Below are positions 10,508-22,556 of a stretch of DNA of 64,000 bases, piece after piece. Below the pieces are notes generated by a model, which worked only from the letters and a program-made list of their open reading frames with translations, ran no database searches and was not told where the DNA came from. Source of the DNA: Deinandra increscens subsp. villosa (lineage: Eukaryota; Streptophyta; Magnoliopsida; Asterales; Asteraceae). The stretch covers positions 40,449,279 to 40,513,278 of the forward strand of contig JBCNJP010000006.1 in the NCBI GenBank assembly GCA_039602395.1, written 5' to 3'. Every line of letters begins with the position of its first letter. The first letter of the stretch is position 1. Position numbers and translations under genes: made by a program.

Positions 10508-11926
10508 GGATGTATGCTTCAAAGAGTTTGTTGGTTAACTCAACAAAGTTTCGATTTTGGGTGCCTTATACCTTAAATCCGAAAATTTGTTCATGGTCTT
10601 CCCTTTGTCTTTCAAGATGCTTCACTAAAATGCACGTGGTTATTTTGAAAGATTAATGTATTTTAAGTCATTTAGATGATTTTGGTTTGGGCAACAAACT
10701 CACATATTCGGTTTTGTGTTGGACCGAAAATGGAAGTAGGTTAAAAGGGAGCCATTTTATTTCTTGAAGATATACATACTTGGATGTATGTTTGGTGCAT
10801 AAGACCTAGCCATGACCTTGTGTTGGAATTTGAATGGTTGTAATAATGTAAGTAGTTTTCTTGGGTAATGTAATTTATTTATTTCATTTGGTATGTAATA
10901 TAAATAGATTAGGTGCATTTTATTTTACTAGAAAAATGTATTAGGATTCATTTTGTAAAAGGAAGATGCACATGGAGAATTTTCTGCTGGAATGGAGGAT
11001 TTTTCCTCCGTTGATGTACTCTGAGTAGAGGATTTTGCCTCTGTTGATGTACTCTGAGTAGAGGATTTTTCCTCCGCTGAAGTACTCTGAGAGGATTTTT
11101 CCTCCGCTGAAGTACTCTGAGAGGATTTTTCCTCTGATGATGTACTCTGAGTAGAGGATTTTTCCTCCGCTGAAATACTTTGAGTAGAGGACTTTTCCTC
11201 CGCTGAAATATTCTGGGTAGAGGATTTTTCTGCTGGACTAGAGGAAACTTCATCCGGTGGAGTTTGGAGCTGTTTTGGAGAGCCCTTATAAGCCCAAAGA
11301 GAGCAAGCACAACACTACCAAAGAAGCAACACCTGAAGCATTCAGATGCGAGTTTAAGTGGGAGTTCACCAACACATCGCATGTGTCATTATGTCCCTTA
11401 GGAGAGACCTTGACACACTTGTTTCGGCCGACAAGTGTTATCAATACTTGGCTATGGCTATGCACCTATTTTATCATGCCTGTGTGGTTGTTTATTTTGT
11501 TGTTTGGATGATATGTGGATATGCATGCTTAAACATACTAATAAACATTAACAAGCTAAAACCGTTTCTTAAAATCGTCATTAACAAGGAGCTAATAAAA
11601 TGGGTTTTATTAAAGGTTAATGATACAATAAAAATGGATTTTATTAAAAGAACCATGAAATATGGATTTCACAAACACTAGGGTACCACGCATTTGAATG
11701 CATGCGAATTGCATGGTACATAGAGTTTTCTAAACTAGAATTTTGAAAAACTAAAAGCCCTTTTTAAAACAAGTTTTAACATCATCCTTTTATATGACAC
11801 TCGATTCATTGTGAACTCTTTATGGGATAAAGGTCACCTAACCACATTGAGGGAACTTGTGTAGTCGAGGTGAGTTTACCATATTTGTGGGATAAAGGTC
11901 ACCTAACCACTTATATGAATAAACTC
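10508..11926 (+). other. Left half of element B region (LTR-like), split by element S
   Basis: Low-coding AT-rich DNA. Around 10717 a TGTTGGACC start followed by TATAAATA at 10899-10906 resembles a copia LTR, possibly the 5' LTR of element B whose gag begins at 52924; borders are not resolved. Two copies of GGGATAAAGGTCACCTAACC occur at 11824 and 11889. A third at 52770, on the far side of element S, links both flanks to one original locus. Confidence 0.45.
10960..11300 (-). repeat. Minisatellite with open minus-strand frame (EEKSSTQS units)
   Basis: Seven to eight tandem units of about 33-39 bp built on GAGGATTTTTCCTCCGCTGA run from about 10985 to 11240. On the minus strand they stay open and encode repeats of AEEKSSTQSIS type, Ser/Glu-rich and disordered, ending with a few non-repeat codons (PAENSPCASS). 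On the plus strand almost every unit has a stop. I cannot tell whether it was part of a protein; no start, domain or homologous neighbour supports a gene. It could be a variable repeat within an LTR. Confidence 0.5.
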
Positions 11927-12298
11927 TGTAAGATCTTTATAGGGTTGGTGGCAACTCGAACATAGCATCCTTAGTATTTGTGCTCAAATTGTAAATCTTT
12001 AACTTTAACTTGTATTTTGTACTTGGACAATTCTCTTAATGCTTATGATAATCACTCAAGTGTTTGATGTTTTGTGTTTCATATGTAATGTCTTAACTTG
12101 TGTTGATTATTGATATTGAAGAAATTACCCTTGTACATTTCTATTGCAGTGTGAAAGTCTAAATCCAAGTTATGGGTCATTTCATGATAATCTACTTGGC
12201 TAATGTTAATAATTGAATGTGTCTTCGTAATAACAACCCTTAGTGATTCAATAATGATAATTGACATTTCCGGAGTATACTTATTGCTTTCTGAACAT

Positions 12299-12545
12299 TC
12301 TTGGCGACCTCACCAACTTTCTTGGCGACCTCACCAACATTCTTGGCAACCTCACCAAGAATGTTGGCGATCTGGACTTTGCTCTTGGCAATCTGGTGGT
12401 TTACTCTTGGCGACCTCGCCAACCCTTGGCGAGCTCACCAAGTCTTGCTGACCTCACCAAGGCTTGGCGAGCTCACCAAGTGGTCTTGGCGATCTCAGCA
12501 TTAGCCTTGGCGATCTCAGAGTTGTTCTTGGCGATCTCGTCAATC
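12299..12545 (+). repeat. GGCGA-type palindrome array in element S U3
   Basis: About ten units such as TTGGCGACCTCACCAA, TTGGCGACCTCGCCAA and TTGGCGATCTCGTC, spaced 18-35 bp. The best units are inverted repeats (TTGGCGA-CC-TCGCCAA). The array ends about 75 bp upstream of the TATA box. The same words recur internally at 43786-44220. Confidence 0.85.
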
Positions 12546-12619
12546 TGATGTCATAAAATTCACTAACTTCAATAATATTCTCTTGATTTCAGTGTAATCA
12601 CGACCTGTGCTCTCTCCAG

Positions 12620-12627
12620 TATAAATA
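12620..12627 (+). promoter_or_regulatory. TATA box of element S 5' LTR
   Basis: TATAAATA in CCAGTATAAATAGCAAC, conserved at 52359-52366 in the 3' LTR. Confidence 0.6.
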
Positions 12628-12801
12628 GCAACATGGAAATACCCTAGAATAAGTGCATGGACGACTGTTTGAAGAGAAAGAGCACCTGTGTGTGAAAACC
12701 CGCGTGTTCTTGAGTTTCAGGCATGAAATCTAAGGATTTCAACAAGCAAACAACATATCTGTGTATTGGATGAGTAAAGGCTCCAAATTGGTCCTGACAA
12801 A

Positions 12802-12814
12802 TGGTATCGTAGCC
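12802..12814 (+). other. Primer binding site of element S
   Basis: TGGTATCGTAGCC two bases after the LTR end; it matches the TGGTATC core of the initiator Met tRNA site but diverges at the following bases. Confidence 0.7.
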
Positions 12815-13596
12815 ATTGTTCTTCATGTTCTTGAGTTTTCTCAAAAACTTGAAAAATCACTCATTCAAGTCATCAAATCTAGTTGTTTGTATGATTCCTT
12901 GAACAATTTTAAACGAAATTCCACAAGGAATTTTTTGGAATGCTTAGATTTCATCAATAATCACATCAAATGGGTCAATTTTTGAATTTTTCAGATTTAT
13001 GCGAACACAGAGCATACGTGCTGTGCGTTTCTTTTGAAAAATAAAGTCCATCTTACACTAATTTTGAGTCAAAATTGAACATGCATACATGTTAGACTCA
13101 TGATTTAGGGATGATAGCAACTTGAATCACTCAAAAAAATCAAGTATTGAAGATTTTTGAGCAAAAATTGTGCTCTTGGAAGTTTTTCATAAGAATCACT
13201 ATTTGATCCGATTTCACATAGAATAAGTGGTTTTTGGAGCTTGTTGTAGTTAACAAATCTGTTCCTAAGCAAATTCCTAAATTATTGGTGCAATAAAAAC
13301 TTGATTTCGTGAAATTTGATTTTGACATAGTGATTATTCTCAAGAACATAGCTGAAAATTTTCTAAGTCTTGAAGATTTTAAAATTTTAAATTTCAAATT
13401 TCAATTTGATTGATTCAAACTAAATAAGCTTCATGATGTCTGTTTTGTAGGTTTTGAGCAATTAACCTCAATCTTAGCATCCGTTGAAGCAATTTCCGAG
13501 ATTTAAACCCGTTTGACCCATTAAGCGTTTCTTTGAAGAAACACTACTTGTTTCATCTTGTCTGAGTTCAATTCTAGAAATCAAATGTTCCAAGGG
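12815..13596 (+). other. Element S untranslated leader
   Basis: About 780 bp between the primer site and the first gag codons, AT-rich with many short stops and no recognisable protein. Plausibly packaging and leader RNA of the element. Confidence 0.5.
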
Positions 13597-14858
13597 CATA
13601 ATAGGCCTCCAAAGCTACTCGGGCCGCCAACTATGATGACTGGAAAAAGAAGTTTCAATGTCACCTCGAGTACCTGGATTATGACCTATTGACATCAGTA
13701 AAGTGTGGTCCTAAGGTGTTCTATGTGGATCTTGTTCCTATGGATGGTGTTGATCCACCTAACCCTCAGAGACGTGTAATAAAAAAAGTTGAGGACTATT
13801 CACCTTCTGAACATAATCAAATGAAGGTTGACAAACGTACTCTCGGGTGTATCAAAATGGCACTATCTGATGACATTGCCTTCCACTTCACTAAGGAAAC
13901 TTCTGCTCATGAAATCTGGGTTGCACTAGAGAAGAAGTATGAGGGGAACATTGAGAGCAAAGAGAGGAGACTGGAGTCTCTCAAACTGTGTTTCAACACT
14001 TTTGCTCACACTACTAGAGACTCATTTTAGACTCATGTGACAAAATTCTGCAGACTTATCTGTGAGATGCAAAATAACCAGATCAGACCTGAGATGCCAG
14101 CAATATCTAAGAAGATTCTAAAGTCACTTCCTCGGGACTTTGCTCCATATGTTATCTATCTGCTTGAAAGCAGTGACTTAGCCACTTGTGACTACATGGA
14201 TCTTATTGACAAAGTTAGAGGCTATGAAATTGCAGCTATTGAAAGAAATGGAAATTCACTCACGGGGAAGGTTACAAATAAGAGTTCCTCTCAGCGTGCC
14301 CCTAATGCTGCTTACATCACTCCTAATGAGAATGACTTGAAATTTCCTTACTTTGCCGGTGGGTTCTGTTCTTCTGTTCAAACTGCTCATGTTCCTACTC
14401 CACAACCTGTTTACCAAGCTTCCTTCGTTTCTCAACAACCAGTCTCACCAGTGATTCAGACACCTGCTACATACCAATCAGGACCGTCAGCTATAGGATT
14501 AACTGAAAAAGATGAAGAGTTGTGTAATGCTCTTGTGGCATGCCTTGCTTCCTAAATGTCTGGAAGTATTGAAAGTATGACTTTGTGCCAAGAAGACTTA
14601 GACCAAATTCCTGCTGATGACCTTGAAGAAATGGATATCAAGTGGCAACTTGGTATGATTGCTGCCCGCACAAGAAAGTTTTTCAAGAAAACTGGGAGAA
14701 AAGTGTTCCAGTCACAACCCGGTTCAACTATTGGTTTTGACAAATCCAAGGCACAATGCTACAACTGTCAAGGTTTGGGTCATTTTGCTCGTGAGTGTAA
14801 GAAGCCAAAGCTGAGACAGATCCTTGTGACATCTGGAGGAAACAATTATTCAAGTTAA
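13597..14858 (+). pseudogene. Element S gag (capsid and first zinc knuckle)
   Basis: Copia gag. The core starts ANYDDWKKKFQCHLEYLDYD (about 13627), with HEIWVALEKKYEGN in the capsid helices and a zinc knuckle CYNCQGLGHFAREC (14757-14798, C-X2-C-X4-H-X4-C) that would bind element RNA. A candidate ATG at 13585 is in another frame, so the true start is lost by a shift near 13600. In-frame stops at 14028 (TAG), 14553 (TAA) and 14856 (TAA) look like former CAG/CAA codons. The frame is otherwise continuous across the stops. Confidence 0.85.
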
Positions 14859-17083
14859 AATCAGGGCAACTATTCATACCAGAAGCCACAGCCTGCTGGT
14901 CCTTCTCACTAGAGTTCTAGTTCCAACAATGGTAGGCGTGCTGACAATCCAGAAAAGGCACTTATGTCACTGAGTGATCCAAACTACACTTGGTCCAATC
15001 AGACTCAACCGCCAGCAAATGTTGACTATGCACTAATGGTGAATTCATCTGATGAGTCCAAGATTGAGGTAGACTCATTCTTTGATCCACTTTATCCCAC
15101 CGACTTTGCACTGATGGCTGATATGGATGAAATCTCTGAAGATGCTGCTTTTGTGTCCAACACTGCTGATGATGCTTCAAAAGGTGAATCTGATGCTGAG
15201 CAAAAGTTAATAAACCGTCAGAAGGATCTCATTCCCGATACGGTAAAATCCAAATTATGCTCAGAATCTTGTGTAGAGGAAGTTGCTCGGTGTCGCCTTT
15301 ACAACGAAGAGTTGGTTGAAAAGGCGATAGCGAATGAGTGTCTGGTCAAGTCTATGCAAGCCAAGGAACTGGATTTCCTGGCCAAAATAAAGTCCTTGCA
15401 GGATGATATTGAGGTCATGAAACATGCTGAAGTGGCTCTTCGCACTCAGTTAGAGGATTTAGTGACTTGTTACTCATCCCTGAGCAAGAACTATGTTCAA
15501 GCTCGGGAAATCATTGATCTAATGAAACTCAATCCCTCTAACTTGGCAGGTGATGTGACTAAGGACATTTTCAAACGTGTTCAAAGTGGTTTAGGTTTAA
15601 CTAGGGAAATTGATGATGCTGCTGTTGAGCATCCTCTCAATCATAATTATTTTCCAATACCTGAACTTACTAAAAGTAAACTCCCAAAGCCACGTCAGGT
15701 TTTTGAATAATGAGTCTGTTCTTAGCAAGTCAGAAATTTAGCAAATGGAAGACAAACTATCTGTCTATGAAAGTTGCTCGAGTCTCCCATCTGTTGAAAG
15801 TGCACTTAAAATAAATGATTTTGATTCCAGCTCATTTCAGTCAGTTGACACTGGCATATCTGAGGATACTGTCAGACAAAAATACAGAATCTAAGTTTTT
15901 TAAATTAATAACCAGTAATGAAATAGCATCTCAATCATCAGTTTTTAGCGAATCCCAATCTTCAGGTCTTAGTGAATCTCAAGTAATGTTTAAAGGAAAA
16001 TCTGTTTCCAAGAGAACTAAACCTACTAAGACGCGAAAGCCCAAAGCTAAAACTGTCAACTCAGATTATGCTCACACAGATCTTTCAAATGATCTGATTT
16101 CTGTTGCACTCGATAAACTGAATTTGGGTGATGGTAAACCCAAGGGTAGTACACAACACTTTGTCATAATCACTGATGGTAAAGTGATTTCCTCGGCTCT
16201 TTCACCTGTGATGATTCCACCTCAAGTCACATCGATGTCTTCAATAAAGATGTTCAAGTCTTGCAATTCCATACCATCAAACTCTCAAAATGTCGCGAGC
16301 ACTTCAAAATCTGTCAAGAAGCCAGCAAAGAGTAAGAAGAATGCACTTTCAACTGAAAATGCTACTGTTGCTGAGAAGACTATGGTAACTCAACCACATG
16401 TTGCTGAACCTGTTTCTGAAGTACCTGTGAACTTGGGAGGAAATAAAAATGATGGTCAAGTTTCTAAGAAGAAAAACAACAACAAAAGGCGAAATAAGAA
16501 GGCTGCTGATCAAACGAAAGGAGAAACCGTAGCTGAAACAAAGGTCTCTCCAGTTCAAAAGGTGGTTACAACTACCACCATGAATCCAAGTGGGTCTACA
16601 AACACTATTGGGTGTTTTGTATGCGGAGACCCAAATCATGCTGCTCGGGGCTGTCCATTCAACTCAACAAAGGCACACATGGGGTACAATCCTCAAATGG
16701 TTGCTCCCTATGGACCAAGAATGATGAGGCCTCCCTTCACTCAGCCATGGCCTCGGTTTTATGGTAACTACAGTGAAGAATATAACTACATGAATAATCA
16801 GCAAATGTTCATGCCAAATTTCTAGAATCAGCAGTTCTTCAGTGGAATGACCTTTCATGCTCCACGAGGATTAGGTGCAAGTACCAGGTACTTTCAACCG
16901 GTGATCCCTGGAACTGCAAGCAGTCAAACTCTAATAACTTCACGTCCTCGTGCTCCATGGTGACCTCTGGCTGATCCACAAAAGCCTTTTGAACAAACCA
17001 CCACTCCTGCTCCTCCTCCGCCTAAGAGAATGAACAACAGGAAGAGCCAAGGTCCTAAAGACCTGGGTTCGTCTGCGAACTAA
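14859..17083 (+). pseudogene. Element S gag C-terminal extension with second zinc knuckle
   Basis: A long extension typical of Sirevirus-like copia. 14859-15710 is Asp/Ser-rich then coiled-coil-like (ELDFLAKIKSLQDDIEVM). The sequence moves to another frame near 15710 (LSVYESCSSLPSVE) and again near 15890. 15900-16825 is Lys/Ser-rich and contains a second knuckle CFVCGDPNHAARGC (16617-16658), followed by Pro/Met-rich GPRMMRPPFTQPW. It ends at TAA 17081. Stops at 14910, 15711 and 16823 interrupt it. Pol continues in a different frame (shift -1 relative to gag), by a recoding event or an indel. An acceptor-like pyrimidine run TTTTCTTTGTTTGTGCAG sits exactly at the junction. Confidence 0.75.
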
Positions 17084-17091
17084 TCTTTTCT

Positions 17092-17685
17092 TTGTTTGTG
17101 CAGGAACAGCGAAAGAAATCAATAAATTTGTGGTACATGAATAGCGGCTGTTCCAAGCACATGACGGGCGATAAGGATCTCCTACATGATGTCAAACTGA
17201 TATCTGGAGGAGGTTCTGTTGCCTTTGGAGGAAATAAAAGGGGTGGTCAAATAAATGGAAACGGTTACCTAACGAATGGTGAAGTCACTTTTGAAAAAGT
17301 CAACCTCGTTTTAAATCTGCAATTTAATCTGCTTAGCGTCTCGCAGATATGCGACAATAAAATGCCAATGTTCTTCGACGATCGAGAATGTTTCATTCTG
17401 AAACCTGGTTTTAAAGTACCTGAAGATCAGATTTTATTCCGGGCTAATCGTAGGGGGACCATGTACGCACTGGACATGAATGTTGCAAAGCCGTTGAGTT
17501 TAATTGCGTGCTTTTTGGCTAAAGCTTCAGAGGAAGATTCAACCTTGTGGCATCGGCGGATGGGACATGTTAATTTCCGCAACATGAACCACCTGGTTAG
17601 GGGGAAACATGTATTTGGGCTTCCGGACAAAGAATTCATGCAAATCGATAAACGCGTTGCATGCTCGAAGGGAAAGTGACATAAA
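17092..17685 (+). pseudogene. Element S protease and GAG-pre-integrase
   Basis: Copia aspartic protease: LWYMNSGCSKHMTG (17128-17169), then LTNGEVTFEKVNLVLNLQFN and LLSVSQICD. The catalytic aspartate of the D-S-G-C signature reads N here (AAT), which would abolish proteolysis. The GAG-pre-integrase follows at LWHRRMGHVNFRNMNHLV (17545-17598). A TGA at 17677 interrupts the frame after CSKGK. The frame then continues into integrase. Confidence 0.85.
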
Positions 17686-18126
17686 GTGTCTCATAAGCCT
17701 AAGCCGCCGGGAAGAACGACAATAATTCTTCAGCAGTTACACCTGGATCTCTTTGGGCCTATTAATATCAAGAGCTTAGGGGGAATGTCTTTCTGCCTAG
17801 TCATCACTGACGATTACTCAAGATATTCCTGGGTATTTTTCTTAAGGGAGACGTCTGAGACTCCGGTGATACTTAAAGATTTTGTTACACGCATCGAGAA
17901 CGCAAGCAGAGAAAAAGTTCGAATAATCAGATCTGACAACGGGACAGGGTTTAGAAATCACGTCTTCGACTCGTTCTGCAAAGAGAAGGGCATCACTCGC
18001 CAATTTAGCTCTCCTTATACTCCTCAACAGAATGGGATTACTGAAAGAAAGAACCGCACAATAATCGAGTGTGCTCGGATGATGCTCGCTGATTCTAACC
18101 TTAAATTGTCTTTTTGGGCCGATTTT
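17686..18126 (+). pseudogene. Element S integrase core, truncated
   Basis: Copia integrase catalytic core: first D in LHLDLFGP (about 17740), second D in IIRSDNGTGF (17930s), E in QNGITERKNRT (18028-18060), so the DDE triad is intact in sequence. After LKLSFWA (18120) the text changes abruptly to acidic, Asn/Gln-rich linker residues (18127-18570). The rest of the core and the C-terminal domain, normally starting EAVNTAC-like, have been deleted. Integrase would insert cDNA into the genome. Confidence 0.85.
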
Positions 18127-19315
18127 ACCTGGAGAAATGAATCAACAGACGTTTCCAACTCATCTGCCACTATTCCAGCTATCACTACTGATGAAAGCCA
18201 AGTAACCGAAGAAGTTGTTCAGGAAATTGTGTCAAATCAAGAAAATCAACAAAATCAAGAAATTCCAGAAAATCAACCTGAGAATGAATTCCTCAATAAT
18301 AATTTAGACTCATAAGACACAACTGTGATTGAAACTGGTGATACTCCAGGCAATGATGTGCAGATGGGATCTCTAGACTCAAATATTCTAGTTCCGGCTG
18401 TTGAAGAGACTGGAATTCACAAGAAACATCCCGTCTCAAACATTATTGGTCCACTTGATAAGAGAGTAACCAGAAGTCAATCAGGAACAATAAACACTTG
18501 CTTGTTTTCCTGTTTCATCTCTCAAGAAGAACCTACTTCTGTAGCTGCTGCTATGAAAGACGACAACTAGATAGAGGCCATGCAGGCTGAGTTGCTTCAA
18601 TTCAAACTTTTAGATGTGTGGCAACTTGTAGACACTCCTCCTGGTGTGAAGCCTATTCCAGTCAAGTGGATCTTCAAGAATAAAAAGGATGGCAGAGGAA
18701 TAATAATAAGAAATAAAGCAAGACTTGTGGTCAAGGGTTACATGCAGATAGATGGGCTGGACTATGATGAGGTCTATGCCCCGATAGCTCGTCTTGAAGC
18801 CATCAGGATTTTCTTGGCATATGCCGCGTCAAAGAGCATAACAGTCTATCAACTTGACGTGAAAATTTTCTTCCTGTATGGTGAACTAGACGAAGAGGTG
18901 TACATTGATCAACCTCCAGGGTTTGTCAATCCCTCATTCCCAAATAAGACTTACAAACTGAAAAGAGCCCTTTATGGACTCCATCAGGCACCAAAGAAGT
19001 GGTATGAAACTCTGTCTACCTATCTGTTGGAGAATGGCTACAAGCAATGGGTGATTGATCAGACACTGTTTATACGGCATGTGGGTGATGATATGCTGCT
19101 AGTTCAAGTGTACGTGGATGACATCATCTTCGGTTCAACAAATAAAACTCTTTGTCATGAGTTCAAATGTCTGATGGAAAAACTCTTTGAAATGAGTTCA
19201 ATGGGGGAACTCACATTTTTCCTAGGGATTGAGGTGAAACAGAATAATGAAGGCATTCTAATCAGTCAGGGAAAGTATGTGAAGGAAATGCTGAAGAAGT
19301 TATGATTTCATGACT
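18127..19315 (+). pseudogene. Element S integrase-RT linker and reverse transcriptase
   Basis: 18127-18570 is the low-complexity linker (VTEEVVQEIVSNQENQQ...) with the RVTRSQSG motif that precedes copia RT. RT begins MQAELLQFKLLDVWQLV and includes VKWIFKNKKD, LDYDEVYAPIARLEAIR, the active-site LVQVYVDDIIFGST (about 19098-19140) and FLGIEVKQ. Stops at 18313 (TAA), 18568 (TAG) and 19303 (TGA) break it; each is a single transition away from a sense codon. Expected role: copying element RNA into cDNA. Confidence 0.9.
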
Positions 19316-19761
19316 CTAAAGGCTATTCCACTCCTGTTGAGACTCGTGTCAAGCTCCATGCAGATCTGGAAGGTGAATGTGTTGATGAACACTTGTATAG
19401 ATCAATGATTGGGTCCCTCATGTACTTGACAGCAAGCCGCCCCGACATAATGTTTGCCGTGTGTCTATGCTCGAGATTTCAATCCAAACCGAAACAGTCA
19501 CACTTGACGGCTGTGAAATGAATCTTCAGATACCTGAAGTCTAATCCAAAGAGAGGGTTGTGGCATCCCAAGGACGAGCTTTTTGATCTAAGAGGTTTCT
19601 CGGATAGTGATTACGGAGGTTGCAACATGGATCGGAACTCAACCACCGGCGGAGCTCAAATCTTAGGGAATCGATTAGTTTCATGGCAATGCAAGTAGCA
19701 GTCAACGGTATCTACCGCGCCTGCCGAAGCGGAATACATTGATGATGCCTCTTGCTGTTCT
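19316..19761 (+). pseudogene. Element S RNase H, 5' part (interrupted by Tekay element)
   Basis: Connection domain and RNase H: YRSMIGSLMYLTASRPDI, GFSDSDYGGCNMDRNSTTGG, VSWQCK, then AEAEYIDDASCCS. Stops are at 19519 (TGA) and 19696 (TAG). The codons run into TGTCACACCCC at 19762. They resume at 37722 with the duplicated GTTCT and the codons for QVLWIQ, showing the insertion point. Confidence 0.9.
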
Positions 19762-20904
19762 TGTCACACCCCGGTCTTAATAAGTCTTAATTTAATAATA
19801 AAACATTTGAAAATAAGTCTTAATTTAATAATAAAACATTTAACGGTTTATTAGGATAGTCGGGACTATGACTCCAAAAGCAGGTCCGATAGCATTGATA
19901 AGCCCCATTTGCATGTCTTCACGAAGTTGCATCAATTACCTAAGAAATCATGAATTTAAAACGGGTCAACATAAAGTTGGTGAGGTTCACAGGTTTATGA
20001 TTTATCAATTAAACAGTTGTAAAACAGTTTCCAGTATACTTAAATATTACAAGGGTTATCGTTGTGGATGTATGAGCTCACCTGAACCTTGATTTCAAAT
20101 ACTAACGGTTTACCCACCCAGCATCTCTTGCCCAGAGATGTTAAACAGAGCAGAATAACTGACGTGTACCCCTAGACAATCCGGAGTCAGAACTGGAGCT
20201 ACCAGTTAGGGTAGGGTTGTCAACCCAAATAGATCTATTCACTAGCTATCGTTTCGTACAGAACTAACTGAAATCAATTAATGGTGGGATTACGGTTGTA
20301 CAAACGTTCATAACGATAATGTACCAAGTTGGGCAATCAGTAAGAGAACAAGTAGTCATACGGCTAACAGATAAACCATAATATTAAGTAAAAAGCATTT
20401 AACAGTTTTCATGATTTCTCCCCCCAAAGTATAAAACAGTTAAAGGAAAAGGGCCCGTGAAACTCACAGATTTAACAGGTAGGTGGTATGTAAGTGGTGA
20501 AGGAACGGTAGCACGTAACGTCCTAAATCATTTAATAAGCATATGCATAAGGTCAAAGATCAATTGAGTAACATAAGTCACCCAAATGATACCGGTCAAG
20601 TCTTGACGTTTTAGTCCCATTTGTATACGTTTTGAAACCCGTTATCTAGTATTTATTAAATAAACACTTTCATGGTTAATTATATTAATGCTCAATAAAT
20701 ATAAATAAGGAATCATCACTAAACAACTAAATCAAGTATTGAACATCGAGTTTAAAATAATAATGTTTATTATTATTTTCATAAGTTCGTTATAATTATT
20801 TTTAAGTAAATAATTACGGACTTGATTAATTAATTTTGCAAGTTATAATTATCCTTAAATAATTATGATTTATCATACTTTTGTGAATAAAACACATTTG
20901 TAAA

Positions 20905-21448
20905 CCCTTTGTAAATAATTATTTGACAAAAAGAATTATTTATTTTACTTTCAATTAGGAAAGGATTTTAAGTTTTTAATCACAATATTTTATAGTTTTT
21001 GAAATCGTTTAAAATATTTCTTTGACATGAAATATTTATCTTTTCTTAAACATTTTCAAAACATCGTAACGACGCTTGGATTTATATAAAGTTGTCTTTA
21101 TAAAAACTTGATTTTATTTAAAATCTCTAACGGATGTAATTTCCCTTTTTGGTTACTTTGATTTTATCAAAGTAACCCCTTTGTAAATAATTATTTGACA
21201 AAAAGAATTATTTATTTTACTTTTAATTAGGAAAGGATTTTAAGTTTTTAATCACAATATTTTATAGTTTTTGAAATCGTTTAAAATATTTCTTTGACAT
21301 GAAATATTTATCTTTTCTTAAACATTTTCAAAACATCGTAACGACGCTTGGATTTATATAAAGTTGTCTTTATAAAAACTTGATTTTATTTAAAATCTCT
21401 AACGGATGTAATTTCCCTTTTTGGTTACTTTGATTTTATCAAAGTAAC
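20905..21448. repeat. 272-bp tandem duplication in Tekay 3' LTR
   Basis: CCCTTTGTAAATAATTATTT begins at 20905 and again at 21177, and both units end CAAAGTAAC. Copies are nearly identical; the 5' LTR has a single copy, so it arose after insertion. Confidence 0.9.
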
Positions 21449-21817
21449 ATTAAAAGTCCATATAAATATTTAAAGTCAATGGTTTGTTCTTGATTTATTT
21501 TTATAAAAATCCTTTTATAACAATATTTCTTTTCACAAGTGACTTTTAAAAAAATGTCTATTTATAGAAAAGTCTTAGAAAGGTTAAAACTTGTAATAAA
21601 TCCAAGTATTTATGTCAAATTAATCATTTGACATAAATATTATTCTCACCATTTTTAGTAACAAAATCTATATTTATTCTTTTTGTCTTGAACTTTTTAT
21701 AACACATATTTATGTAACATTTATTTAATTTCCTTGATTTAAATAAGTCCATTAACATGTTTATTATATTCTTTCATTTTCTAGTATTTTTATAACATAA
21801 TCATAAGTTCATATCTA

Positions 21818-22006
21818 CTAACACTTTGTGTTAGGACCAATGATTAAATAAAAATGCAATCACTAACACATTGTGTTAGGACAAGAAAAATTAAATAACA
21901 ATCACTAACACATTAGTTTTAGGACAAGAAAATATAAATTAACAATCACTAACACATTAGTGTTAGGACAAATAAATATAAATAACAATCACTAACACAT
22001 TGTTAG
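21818..22006. repeat. CTAACAC hairpin array, Tekay 3' LTR
   Basis: Five units of CTAACAC-(ATTA/TTT)-GTGTTAG followed by GGAC, spaced about 40-50 bp; the last unit is truncated. Related arrays occur at 31960-32116, 35966-36158 and 39970-40154. Confidence 0.85.
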
Positions 22007-22556
22007 TTAACATTTTTAATTTATATGAAGAGGCTTGAGGTTTTGTTAAAATCAACTAACTTATGAAATCAAGATTTCATATATGCAAGATTCTTGGTGC
22101 ACACTCATTACTTTCTTTTGGTTTCACAAGTGTGTTTCACGACACCCCTTGGTTATTTTAAGTCTCAAAGACACCAAGAAAGGGTGCTTGATCTTGGGAG
22201 AAAAGGAGGTTAAAGAGAGAGTTGTTGTTAGTTGATTATAACAAGATGCAAGCATTCAAGTGTTTTTGGTTGTTTGTTGTCAAGACTTGAGGGTTTTTAT
22301 GGGTGAAAAGGAGATGGAAAATGAGTTAGATAACTCATTAAAGAAGAAGAGGGAGATCGGTGGTGGTTGGCGATGGTTGGTGGTGGTTGGCGGTGGTCCG
22401 GCACGGCGGGGCTGCGGCGGCAGGGGCTGCCGGCGGTGGCAGGGGACGGCGGCAGGGGCGGAGCCGGCGGTGGTGGTGGTGGCCGGTTCTAGGGAGACAA
22501 GAGGGAGAGGGTTTGGGGTGTTGGGTGCAAGGGAACAAGTGTGGGGCTTGTCTCCC

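Larger units (their letters stand above)
11927..12799 (+). repeat. 5' LTR of element S
   Basis: TGTAAGATCTTT ... GTCCTGACA, 873 bp, closely matching the 3' LTR at 51708-52572. Differences include extra TTGGCGACCTCACC units here and a gap of about 35 bp near 12747. U3 carries the GGCGA palindrome array (12299-12545) and a TATA box at 12620. Confidence 0.9.

Noticed and set aside
11257..11681. Plus-strand frames of 84 and 107 codons
   Set aside because: No domain, start context or partner; overlapping frames in LTR-like DNA.
12203..12548. Frames with SWRPHQ / LGDLTN repeats (also 43744-44225, 51984-52295)
   Set aside because: Translation of the GGCGA palindrome arrays in LTR and spacer; open on both strands and not conserved as protein.
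19868..20092. Plus-strand frame MTPKAGPIALIS (also 29721, 30212)
   Set aside because: Conserved between LTR copies only because the LTR is; antisense to the element and absent as a longer frame.
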